7,892 bases of DNA from Chitinophagaceae bacterium (GTDB lineage: Bacteria > Bacteroidota > Bacteroidia > Chitinophagales > Chitinophagaceae), in the NCBI GenBank assembly GCA_003509845.1, contig DOMR01000216.1:1-7892 (forward strand), written 5' to 3'. Below are positions 1-6,972 of this stretch, piece by piece. Positions within the stretch are counted from its first letter, which is position 1, and each line of letters begins with the position of its first letter. The notes under the pieces were generated by a model that was not told where the DNA came from, did not search any database, and worked only from the letters and a program-made list of their open reading frames with translations. Both the position numbers and the translations under genes were made by a program.

Positions 1-225
1 ATTCCAAATACTATCCTTTAATCCGTTTTTATACTTACCTCTCGCCAACTCACGATTCGCGCTATTCACGATAAAGCACTCCCCTAATTTTATTTTTTTA
101 TTGGCCTTATCGGACTCGTAATTTTCAACTAGTGTTGGTGCAATTCTCATTTTACGCCATACAATATTTTGCGCGTAAGCAAATTGGCTCACTAAAATGG
201 CAAAAATAAAAATAAGCTTTTTCAT
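1..225 (-). CDS. Exported protein, N-terminal fragment (possible MORN/YwqK-type repeat protein)
   Basis: An open minus-strand frame begins at the ATG at 225-223 and stays open for 75 codons to the window edge, so the C-terminus is missing. The first 18 residues form a clear Sec signal peptide: MKK, a hydrophobic run LIFIFAILVSQF, then AYA before QN, a good signal peptidase I site. There is no lipobox cysteine, so a periplasmic or secreted soluble protein is expected. The last visible residues, GKYKNGLKDSIWN, resemble the G-x-Y-x-N-G-x-K-D-G-x-W pattern of MORN-like/YwqK repeats, which are common in Bacteroidota exported proteins. Only one such unit is visible, so this assignment is tentative. 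The gene points the same way as the sus operon but lies beyond its terminator, so it probably has its own promoter within 226-274; I could not identify one. That the gene is real is fairly secure; its function is not known. Confidence 0.7.
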   Translation of the reverse strand, partial: MKKLIFIFAILVSQFAYAQNIVWRKMRIAPTLVENYESDKANKKIKLGECFIVNSANRELARGKYKNGLKDSIWN

Positions 226-274
226 AGGATAAAGATTTATCAAAAAGATGGTTTTAAAAATGAAAGGTACAAAA

Positions 275-314
275 AAAATAGTCCCGCTCCGATAAATCGG
301 AGCGGGACTATTTT
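275..314 (-). terminator. Rho-independent terminator of the susC-susD-DUF1735 operon (possibly bidirectional)
   Basis: The arms 275-292 and 297-314 are perfectly complementary over 18 bp around the 4-base loop TAAA, with a GC-rich core GTCCCGCTCCGA. On the minus strand the hairpin lies 20 bases past the stop codon at 335, and the A-run at 271-278 reads as a run of eight T, giving a textbook intrinsic terminator. On the plus strand only a TTTT tract follows, so it might also stop plus-strand readthrough, but no plus-strand gene is present here to need that. Confidence 0.88.
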
Positions 315-334
315 ATATTATAAAAAGTTAAATA

Positions 335-1279
335 TTATCTAACTCCTGTATATACAATTGTTTCATCAAAAGAAACACGATGAGGTGTAATTACACTTGG
401 CTGATTCATCCAGTATTTAACTTTAAACGTCTTTGTCGCTGGATCATATTTGTTTACGCCACTAGGATCAAGCTCGGCAGAACGACCATTACCTGCTGGT
501 TGGCCATACACGTTTATAACTTTTGTTATATTATTTGATGCATCAATGGTAAACTCAACACCAAACGAACCGTAATAGCTAAGGCCTGGAGTAGAAATGG
601 AGTGATAAACTCCACCAATTACGTTGTCATACATGCGAACAGTATTAGCACCACTAGTAACCATGCCAATACTCATTGGATATCTTCCTGTAAGTCCAGC
701 ATTAGCATAATCAACCATTTTACCTGTTACAGTATAAGAACCATCATATTTATTACGAACACCAAATGAGTATACCGCATTGCCAAAGTTGCCACTAATT
801 ATTCCTTTAGATACCTGAGAAATTTTAACAGGAACACCATAGGCAGCGTTAAAGTTAAAATCAGAGGAAACGGTAATTTTAGCTTCAACAGTAGTTTGGC
901 TGGTTCCTTTTTTAATAACAACCGAAGTTGGAAAGGTAACCACAGTACTTGGTGGAACCACTTTAGTAACCCCATTTTCTGTATTATATTTAGCTAAAGT
1001 TGCAGCATCTGAAGAAAGCGTTACCGTAATGTCCTCAGGAGCAGTACCTGGTCCTGTATAGTGTACGTTGATATTAAATGTTTTACTTGCCCCAGCCGCA
1101 ACAACACCTAGATCAGAATAAAAACCAGGTATACCAGCATTAGTTATATTATCTCCTGTGTTTGCAATCTCAATCACGTTCGTTTTATACTTGACATCGA
1201 TATTCATATCATTTGCTTTTAAACAAGAAGCAAGTGATACAATAAATAAGCCAAGAAATAGGTTTTTTATATTTTTCAT
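335..1279 (-). CDS. DUF1735 (BT_3987-like) domain surface lipoprotein in the SusCD operon
   Basis: A 314-residue lipoprotein. The signal peptide ends in the lipobox LASC with Cys19 as the acylation site, so it should be an outer-membrane, probably surface-exposed, lipoprotein. Residues about 45-175 match the DUF1735/BT_3987-like N-terminal domain as I know it: a beta-rich stretch with VTLSSDAATLAKYNTENG, a VVTFPTSVVIKKGTSQTTV core, and a closing ISGNFGNAVYSFGVRNKYDG segment. Residues about 177-314 form a second beta-rich domain (YPMSIGMVTSGANTV, SYYGSFGVEFTID, KVKYWMNQPSV) resembling the C-terminal domain that often accompanies DUF1735. Family members are found beside SusC/SusD pairs, where they are thought to act as accessory ligand-binding proteins at the SusE/F position. 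No catalytic motif is visible. It is the last gene of the operon, 17 bases after the susD stop, directly followed by a strong terminator. The start context is A-rich with no Shine-Dalgarno. Ligand unknown. Confidence 0.88.
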   Translation of the reverse strand: MKNIKNLFLGLFIVSLASCLKANDMNIDVKYKTNVIEIANTGDNITNAGIPGFYSDLGVVAAGASKTFNINVHYTGPGTAPEDITVTLSSDAATLAKYNTENGVTKVVPPSTVVTFPTSVVIKKGTSQTTVEAKITVSSDFNFNAAYGVPVKISQVSKGIISGNFGNAVYSFGVRNKYDGSYTVTGKMVDYANAGLTGRYPMSIGMVTSGANTVRMYDNVIGGVYHSISTPGLSYYGSFGVEFTIDASNNITKVINVYGQPAGNGRSAELDPSGVNKYDPATKTFKVKYWMNQPSVITPHRVSFDETIVYTGVR

Positions 1280-1296
1280 ATTTTAATGTTTAAATT

Positions 1297-2880
1297 TTAT
1301 TTCGCCCAAAATATAAGTGAAGTAAATGGTGATAATCCTTTAGGTACGTTTGTAGGATTGTAAGTTCCCTCTGATGATGGGTATAAAATCCTTGTAGGTA
1401 ATTTATCAGGTCTTGTACTTTCAGACTTTAATGAAGCAAATGTCTCATATTTTGTTGCGCCAGCCGCATTATTTAATTTAGGATACAAAGTACGACGATA
1501 ATCATTCCATGATTGGTCGCAATTGACCATATTTAAAGCAATCCACTTTTGGGTAATGATTGCTTCTAATTTTTGTTCAACGGTAAGTGCTAAATTAAAA
1601 TTTACCAAATGACTGCTAGCATTATCTACTTTATAAGTTGCTGCAAGCGCTGATGGGTTGCCAACAAGCGTTTTGTTTGGTAATGAATACAAATAATTAA
1701 ATGAATGATTAATACCATTATCAAATGCAGCTTGCGCTGTTATAGAACTGATAATACCATACAAAGCCGCTTCTGCTTGAATAAAATAACTTTCAGAAGC
1801 AGTAATTAATGGCAATCCTGCATCTGGGCCTTTTAAAACACCTATTGAATTTCCAGCAGAAGTTCCAACTCTTAAAGGTCCAGCTGGAGCAGGGAACCAA
1901 AATGAACCATCAGGTGATGATGCTACACCTAAACTTTCATTTCCTAATTGATTACAACTCGTTACTGAAGGATAATTATAGAAAAGTGCTTTACCACGTG
2001 ATGAGTCCACTAATTTCTGTCCTGTATAGAAGCCATGTACGAAGAAAGTTGGCATCCATGCTTTGTTTCCAGAAGTACCTGTGTAACTCCATCCCCAACT
2101 GCTCCACTTAGGATTTTGACGGCCATTATCGCGTGTATAACCAGGATTTACCAGCGCATCTGAAGTTAAAAATCCGTCACTGCTAAAGGTACTGTTAGAG
2201 AAGGTCACTTTACCTCTACCACGAACTAAGATTCTTAATTTAATGGTGTTGGCTAATTTTTTCCAGTTAACCACATTACCACCAAACATTACATCAGAAA
2301 CACCTAATTCAACAACATTTACATTTGCTACCCCAGTATTTATTTTAGCAATTGCGGCATCTAATGAGTCAGCAATATTTTTATAGATTACCGGTCCTGA
2401 TGTGTAAGTAGGATTTAACACTTCAGATCCTTTTAATGCATCTAAATAAGGGACATCATTGTAAGCATCTACTAAATGTTGATAATGCATGGCTTTCATA
2501 ATTTGAGCAACACCATGAAAATAATTATAGTTTGGTAGGTTTCTTGTTTTATTAATGATGGTTTGATAATCATTTAATATATCATAAGAGGAACTAAATA
2601 TACCTGACCATTCAGAACTTGTATAATTATAAGTAATGGAGGTACCAAAACCACCATACCCACCTGCATTAGATGCATAACCACCTATTTGCTGACCCAT
2701 CGTGTTAAGGCTATTAACAGCACCTGCAGTATAAGCTAATGCTTGTGGTAAGATTAATTCTACTGATGCAGAAGTCGCATTATTTGGATCTGTATTTATA
2801 TCCAAATACTTATTACAAGAAGTGCTTAATAGCAACATTCCTGAGAGAATTATTAGGGTTAAATTTTTCATATTTTTCAT
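1297..2880 (-). CDS. SusD/RagB-family outer-membrane lipoprotein
   Basis: A 527-residue SusD-like protein, within the usual family length of about 450-600. The signal peptide ends in LSTSC, with Cys22 as the lipidation site. After it comes NKYLDINTDPNNATSASVELILPQAL, the hallmark opening of the SusD-like_2 (RagB-type) branch. Other family signatures are DAYNDVPYLDAL (138-149), VVNWKKLANTIKLRILVR (203-220), YFIQAEAALYG (365-375), QKWIALNMVNCDQSWNDYRR (444-463) and LPTRILYPSSEGTYNPTNVP (494-513). The protein should form the lid of the SusC barrel and capture ligand at the cell surface. It follows susC after 54 bases in which I see no terminator, and precedes the DUF1735 gene by 17 bases, so the three are cotranscribed. 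Start choice is slightly uncertain: ATGs at codons 1 and 4 (MKNMKN) both leave an intact signal peptide. This branch occurs in both glycan and peptide uptake loci, so the ligand cannot be named. Confidence 0.95.
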   Translation of the reverse strand: MKNMKNLTLIILSGMLLLSTSCNKYLDINTDPNNATSASVELILPQALAYTAGAVNSLNTMGQQIGGYASNAGGYGGFGTSITYNYTSSEWSGIFSSSYDILNDYQTIINKTRNLPNYNYFHGVAQIMKAMHYQHLVDAYNDVPYLDALKGSEVLNPTYTSGPVIYKNIADSLDAAIAKINTGVANVNVVELGVSDVMFGGNVVNWKKLANTIKLRILVRGRGKVTFSNSTFSSDGFLTSDALVNPGYTRDNGRQNPKWSSWGWSYTGTSGNKAWMPTFFVHGFYTGQKLVDSSRGKALFYNYPSVTSCNQLGNESLGVASSPDGSFWFPAPAGPLRVGTSAGNSIGVLKGPDAGLPLITASESYFIQAEAALYGIISSITAQAAFDNGINHSFNYLYSLPNKTLVGNPSALAATYKVDNASSHLVNFNLALTVEQKLEAIITQKWIALNMVNCDQSWNDYRRTLYPKLNNAAGATKYETFASLKSESTRPDKLPTRILYPSSEGTYNPTNVPKGLSPFTSLIFWAK

Positions 2881-2934
2881 TTCGCTTTTATTTGTACAAT
2901 CAATTAAAAAATTTGATTTGTTTTGGGTTTACGA

Positions 2935-5900
2935 TTAAAATTTAAATGATACTGTTGCACCATAATATCTTGAAGGAGGCGTTTGTAAACCACTAATACC
3001 AACACCATTTCCACCCGCACCACCAGAAGCACCATACTCAGGATCTGTGTAGTAATTATCTGGAGCCATCCAAACTAGTAAGTTACGTCCTTGAACACTT
3101 AAAGTACAACCTTTGATAAATTTAGATTTAGCTAAAAGTTTAGAAGGTAGGTCATAAGAAACTGCTAATTCTCTTAACTTCCAGAAATCACCAGAATGCA
3201 CATAGTTTGAAGTTACGCTTCTGTTTATATTATCACTCCAAAAACCAGCATTACCATTACCATTGGGAACAGAAATGTTTGTATTGGTTATATACTTACC
3301 AGGATTGGCCGGATCAGCGATAACTGAATTAGGGAAAACAAAACGCATACGATCATATTGCGCAGTTCTCCAACTTGTACCTGACCAATCGATACTTGAA
3401 CCCATTGAACTCCAAATATTGTATCCGCCTCTATATTCAAATAAGAACGCTAATGTAAATTTCTTGTACTTAATAGTACCATCAAGGCTTAATTTATTTG
3501 CAGCAGTTGCATTTCCTAAATTTGTAATGGTATCACTTTGTTGTGGTATACCTGTTGCCCCATCAACAATTACACGGCCATCTGGAGAACGCTTGTAATC
3601 AAATCCCATAATGATTGGGAATGGCTGTCCTGCTACTGCATAAGATGCACCTCCTAAACCCAAACGAGGTAAATCGGCACTGATACTAACTACTGTATTT
3701 GTAAGATAAGAATAGTTTCCACCAATGGTTACACTCAAATCTTTGGTTTGTATTGGAGTTATATGTGCAGTAACCTCTAAACCTTCACTCATTGTTTCAC
3801 CTGTATTTGTTCGTAAAGCTGTAAAACCTGTTGTTCCAGATACACCTGTACTTACTGTTTGATTCGTTGTATTTGTATGGAACCAAGTCACATTTGAAGT
3901 GAAACGATCATTAAATAAATTTAAATCGAAACCACCTTCATAACCTGCTGTCATTTCCGGCTTTAAGTCTTTAGATACTAAAGTATTACCAACAGTGAAT
4001 CCAGCATTGCTACCATATGGGAAACCATTTGCTTGGCCAAATGTTGGCAATAAAGAGTATGGTCCTAAGTTAACTTGACCTACTTTAGACCAACCACCTC
4101 TAAATTTCAAGTAACTAATAGTGTTGCTATTTTTTAAGACATCAAAGGCATCAGATGCAATAAGGGACATTTCAGCAGCTGGATAAAAGAAAGATCTGTT
4201 TGCAGCTGCAAGCGTTGAAACCCAGTCATTACGTCCTGAAACAGTTAAGTATAAATAATTTTTATACCCGAATGTAGTTTTTGAGTATGCACCCATTGAC
4301 CTAGACATAAAGTTTGATTCTGAAGCACCTGGTGTACCTACGCCATTGCTTACGTTAAATAAATCTGGAACAACTAATCCATTTCCACTAACACCAATGT
4401 TTTTAGATTGGTTTTGGTTCCATTGTCCACCTACGATAATATTCAAACTAAAGTCCTTAATGGATCTTTTGTATTGTGTAAAGAAGTCCGTTAATAAATT
4501 AGTAGAATAGGACATTCCATCTGATACGCTATAAGGAATATCAGATTTAGCACTTGCATCAGTATGTTTTGCATAATACGTGTAAGTAAATCCGGTATTT
4601 GAATTTTTATTGGATTGGTTACGCGTAGAAATACCTTGACGGAAAACAAAATCTAACCCTTTTACTGGTGTGAATTTTACTTCAACGTTCGCTGTTAAAT
4701 AATCGTTTCTATTCGTTTGTCTGTAATTAGCAGCAGTCCAGTAAGGGTTTTGATACCAAGGGTTATAAAAACCGTTTGGATTCGCAAACTTGTCATTTTG
4801 CCAATCTTTATAACGTGTAACATCAATATTCATTGGCATGTTTAACATTTGGTCATACATACTTCCAGTTGCAGTAGTGATATCATATCTGTTTTGCGTA
4901 TATGAAGTACTGTAATTAATATTAATGGTCTTACCAATTTTTCTTGTTCCATTTAAACGCACGTTGGTACGATTATATAAGTCGCCTGGTGTAGTACCAG
5001 TTTGATCAACATGTTGTGCTGAAAAATATTGCGTTGAATTCGCATCACCATTTGAAATGTTGAAATCTGTTTGATTAATAATCCCTTTGTTCCAGAAATC
5101 GTTATGGCCTGGATAAGCTTGATAGCGACTTGAATCATTAGAACCATCTGCTAATGGAGGTCCTAAAGCACGCATTGTACCATCAAAGCGAGGTCCATAA
5201 GATTGGTTTTCCAAATAAGAAAAATTACCATATCCAAATAAGTCAACACCATAACCACTTCCACCCGCACCAAATTGATCTTGCATTTTTGGGAAGAAAG
5301 CAACTTGTTCAATAGATGTTGTATGTGATAAACCTACTTGCGTTACGCCATTTTTACCTTTTTTGGTGGTAACAATTAACGCACCATTTGATGCTTGAGA
5401 ACCATATACCGCAGCGGCACCTGCACCATTTAAAACTTGAATATCTTCAACATCTTCTGGGTTTAAGTTACCTAACATAGTAGAAGGAACGATAACATTA
5501 TCTAATACCAATAAAGCCTCGTTATTACCAGTTAAAGATCTTTGACCTCTTAATATTAATCGGAAGTTCGGATTGATACCACCCGAAGTGTTACTCACTT
5601 GCAATCCTGCAACTTTTCCTTGTAAACCCCCAGCGATACTCGTTGATTTACCCGCAACTAAAGATGCAGCTTTAATAGTAGTACTAGCCGACCCAAGTTC
5701 TTTTCTTTTTGCTTGAATACCACCTGCAGTAACAACAACTTCATCCATATTGTTCACTTGCTCAAATAAACTCAAATTTATTGTTAAAGAAGAAGCAACC
5801 TTCACCCTTTCAGTTCTATATCCAATGTATGAAAATAGAATGAAATCGCCTGTTGAGGCTTTAATCTCATACTCTCCTTTTTCGTTTGTAACTGAAGCTT

Positions 5901-6048
5901 TTTCAGCTTTTCCTTGAACTCTCACCGTAACACCTTGTAAGTGTGAACCATTTTGGTCATCTACTTTTCCTTTGATAGTCTTGACCTGCGCATTTGCGGC
6001 CAAACTGATGGAAAATAACACAACAAATGTGTATAGTAGTTTTCTCAT
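2935..6048 (-). CDS. SusC/RagA-family TonB-dependent outer-membrane transporter
   Basis: A 1037-residue transporter of normal SusC length. Residues 1-20 are a signal peptide cleaved after AANA. Residues about 23-100 form a CarboxypepD_reg-like beta-sandwich (IKGKVDDQNGSHLQGVTVRV, then FSYIGYRTERVKV), typical of SusC. MDEVVVTAGG (101-110) is the usual TonB-box region. The plug spans about 115-230 and shows GLQGKVAGLQVSNTSGG, LRGQRSLTGNNEALLVLDNV, LNPEDVEDIQVLNGAGAAAVYGSQASNGALIVTTKKGK-type motifs in order. The remainder is a beta-barrel with the family signature SGRNDW near 604 and FFYPAAEMS near 620, and it ends in SFKF with the terminal Phe expected for outer-membrane barrels. No STN domain precedes the CarboxypepD_reg domain, so this is probably not a signal-transducing receptor for an anti-sigma factor; no such gene lies nearby. 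It is the first gene of the operon; the substrate is probably an oligomer too large for porins, but unidentified. Confidence 0.97.
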   Translation of the reverse strand: MRKLLYTFVVLFSISLAANAQVKTIKGKVDDQNGSHLQGVTVRVQGKAEKASVTNEKGEYEIKASTGDFILFSYIGYRTERVKVASSLTINLSLFEQVNNMDEVVVTAGGIQAKRKELGSASTTIKAASLVAGKSTSIAGGLQGKVAGLQVSNTSGGINPNFRLILRGQRSLTGNNEALLVLDNVIVPSTMLGNLNPEDVEDIQVLNGAGAAAVYGSQASNGALIVTTKKGKNGVTQVGLSHTTSIEQVAFFPKMQDQFGAGGSGYGVDLFGYGNFSYLENQSYGPRFDGTMRALGPPLADGSNDSSRYQAYPGHNDFWNKGIINQTDFNISNGDANSTQYFSAQHVDQTGTTPGDLYNRTNVRLNGTRKIGKTININYSTSYTQNRYDITTATGSMYDQMLNMPMNIDVTRYKDWQNDKFANPNGFYNPWYQNPYWTAANYRQTNRNDYLTANVEVKFTPVKGLDFVFRQGISTRNQSNKNSNTGFTYTYYAKHTDASAKSDIPYSVSDGMSYSTNLLTDFFTQYKRSIKDFSLNIIVGGQWNQNQSKNIGVSGNGLVVPDLFNVSNGVGTPGASESNFMSRSMGAYSKTTFGYKNYLYLTVSGRNDWVSTLAAANRSFFYPAAEMSLIASDAFDVLKNSNTISYLKFRGGWSKVGQVNLGPYSLLPTFGQANGFPYGSNAGFTVGNTLVSKDLKPEMTAGYEGGFDLNLFNDRFTSNVTWFHTNTTNQTVSTGVSGTTGFTALRTNTGETMSEGLEVTAHITPIQTKDLSVTIGGNYSYLTNTVVSISADLPRLGLGGASYAVAGQPFPIIMGFDYKRSPDGRVIVDGATGIPQQSDTITNLGNATAANKLSLDGTIKYKKFTLAFLFEYRGGYNIWSSMGSSIDWSGTSWRTAQYDRMRFVFPNSVIADPANPGKYITNTNISVPNGNGNAGFWSDNINRSVTSNYVHSGDFWKLRELAVSYDLPSKLLAKSKFIKGCTLSVQGRNLLVWMAPDNYYTDPEYGASGGAGGNGVGISGLQTPPSRYYGATVSFKF

Positions 6049-6086
6049 AATCAGATTTTTTTAATTTATTAATTAATACGACGAAA

Positions 6087-6121
6087 TAAATGTATGAATA
6101 AATGCGACTAATATTAACAAA
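6087..6121 (-). promoter_or_regulatory. Candidate Bacteroidota-type promoter for the susC operon
   Basis: Read on the minus strand, TTTG (complement of 6118-6121) is followed after 23 bases by TACATTTA (complement of 6087-6094). This matches the phylum's -33 TTTG and -7 TAnnTTTG pattern at all but the last base, and the spacer is at the long end of what is reported for Flavobacterium. Transcription would begin roughly 30-35 bases before the susC ATG. The -33 box lies inside a small imperfect inverted repeat, TAAC-N5-GTTA at 6115-6127. In such AT-rich DNA a chance match is quite possible. Confidence 0.35.
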
Positions 6122-6177
6122 TCGTTATGAAAATATTCTAAAAAATTATTAATTCTATAACATTTTAAAATAATTTT

Positions 6178-6190
6178 ATTGTTTAACAAT
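6178..6190. promoter_or_regulatory. 13-bp palindrome, possible operator upstream of susC
   Basis: ATTGTTTAACAAT is a perfect inverted repeat: 6-base arms ATTGTT and AACAAT around a central T. It lies about 130 bases upstream of the susC start and about 57 bases upstream of the candidate -33 box, a plausible position for an activator site. AT-rich DNA yields such palindromes by chance, so its regulatory role is only a possibility. Confidence 0.25.
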
Positions 6191-6327
6191 GTTTTATACA
6201 TTATTAATTATATTAATATTTTAGCAAAAAATCTCTACTTGTCTAGTAATTTGGATATTTTTTCCCAATTTTTTGGTCATTGAGGGGGTTTTATTAATTA
6301 GGTCAATTCCAATTTTTTTGAAAAATG

Positions 6328-6381
6328 GACGCTTTTTATAATTTGACACTTTATTATGAAAATTTGACGCTTTATTTCTAA
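6328..6381. repeat. Cluster of three GAC(G/A)CTTT direct repeats
   Basis: The octamer GACGCTTT or GACACTTT occurs at 6328-6335, 6345-6352 and 6366-6373, all in the same orientation. The second and third belong to a tandem 21-base repeat (6340-6360 and 6361-6381) that matches at 17 of 21 positions, each starting AATTTGAC. The first copy is 17 bases ahead of the second and matches less well outside the octamer. A 21-base period equals two DNA helical turns, as expected for side-by-side binding of a regulator, but TTTGAC could also reflect -33-like promoter elements. The cluster lies about 200 bases upstream of nuoA and 280 upstream of susC. Confidence 0.5.
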
Positions 6382-6576
6382 AAAACTCGCGCACTTTTTG
6401 CAGTAATTTTTCATTTTTTTTGAAAAAAAATCAAATCGCAATTCTTTTCTATAATCATTAAATGTGTTCCCCTGTTGTTATAAAAATATATTTATTAAGA
6501 ATTAATCAGTACTTATAAACATATTTTAAATGCTTTACAATTACTGATAATCCTCACTTGTTTACAACCCATTTTA

Positions 6577-6972
6577 TTGGAATTAAGTCGTAATTTTCCA
6601 CCTATTAATAATTCATCTCCTATGGGTGCGATATCATTGATTGCTTTACTTGTAGCTGCTATTGCGTTTTCTGCAGGCGGCATTTTAGTTGGTAAAATTT
6701 TTGTGAAGGGAAGTAAAAATGCACAAAAAGGGCAAGCCTACGAATGTGGTATCCCGACTGATTCTTCTCCTTGGCATCAGTTCAATGTAGGGTATTATTT
6801 ATTCGCATTGTTGTTTTTAATTTTTGATGTGGAATTGGTTTTTTTATACCCATGGGCAGTGGTTGTAAAAAAAGTAGGACTGGTTGCTTTAATTGAAATT
6901 ATTGTTTTCATTTTTATTTTATTCATGGGCTTTTTATACGCCCATAAAAAAGGAGCATTAAAATGGAGTTAA
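6577..6972 (+). CDS. nuoA: NADH-quinone oxidoreductase subunit A (NuoA)
   Basis: A small membrane subunit of respiratory complex I that, with NuoH and NuoJ, helps form the quinone-proximal end of the membrane arm. Three transmembrane segments are visible at about residues 17-40, 70-95 and 101-122. The loop between TM1 and TM2 carries YECG (56-59), the same form as in mitochondrial ND3 and alpha-proteobacterial NuoA, and TM2 contains the conserved FDVE with Asp84 and Glu86. The C-terminus GFLYAHKKGALKWS is typical. The start is uncertain: a TTG at 6577 gives 131 residues with a normal short N-terminal tail. The first ATG (6622) would give 116 residues starting right at TM1, and the frame is open upstream to 6499 with no ATG. 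No Shine-Dalgarno is visible. The stop overlaps nuoB by 10 bases, indicating coupled translation. First gene of the nuo operon. Confidence 0.95.
   Translation: MELSRNFPPINNSSPMGAISLIALLVAAIAFSAGGILVGKIFVKGSKNAQKGQAYECGIPTDSSPWHQFNVGYYLFALLFLIFDVELVFLYPWAVVVKKVGLVALIEIIVFIFILFMGFLYAHKKGALKWS

Larger units (their letters stand above)
6049..6576. other. AT-rich divergent intergenic region between the sus-type and nuo operons
   Basis: This 528-base gap separates the minus-strand susC start from the plus-strand nuoA start, so both operon promoters should lie here. It is strikingly AT-rich, with long A and T runs (for example around 6411-6430). I see no convincing gene, tRNA or rho-independent terminator. 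Contents are a susC promoter candidate at 6087-6121, a 13-base palindrome at 6178-6190, and three GAC(G/A)CTTT boxes at 6328-6373. A G-run at 6283-6287 stands out in an otherwise AT-rich stretch. For nuo, the best plus-strand match to the Bacteroidota -7 consensus TAnnTTTG is TATATTTA at 6487-6494, with a poor TGTG (6463-6466) 20 bases upstream in place of TTTG; this would give a leader of about 75 bases and is weak. Confidence 0.7.

Noticed and set aside
1809..2111. 100-codon plus-strand open frame opposite susD
   Set aside because: Lies entirely within the well-supported susD gene on the other strand; no recognisable domain or signal, so it is a shadow frame.
2881..2934. Possible weak hairpin in the susC-susD gap as an attenuator
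   Set aside because: Arms pair imperfectly with mostly A-T pairs; no T-tract arrangement convincing enough to call.
2739..2945. 68-codon plus-strand open frame over the susD start and susC-susD gap
   Set aside because: Its apparent hydrophobic character comes from the antisense of the susD signal peptide and AT-rich DNA; no supporting feature.
3263..3598. 111-codon plus-strand open frame opposite susC
   Set aside because: Embedded in the susC barrel region, with no family resemblance; the conserved susC reading explains the sequence.
4953..5147. 64-codon minus-strand open frame inside susC in another frame
   Set aside because: Overlaps an intact susC frame on the same strand; no sign of programmed frameshifting or independent initiation.
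6191..6240. Several AT palindromes such as TTAATTATATTAA
   Set aside because: Short A/T-only inverted repeats are expected by chance in this composition.
6265..6276. CCAA-TTTT-TTGG mini-hairpin
   Set aside because: Only a 4-bp stem, and no gene ends nearby that would need a terminator.
6450..6455. TATAAT hexamer upstream of nuoA as a sigma-70 -10 box
   Set aside because: Bacteroidota primary sigma factor uses TAnnTTTG/TTTG; no suitably spaced upstream element is present and TATAAT is frequent by chance here.
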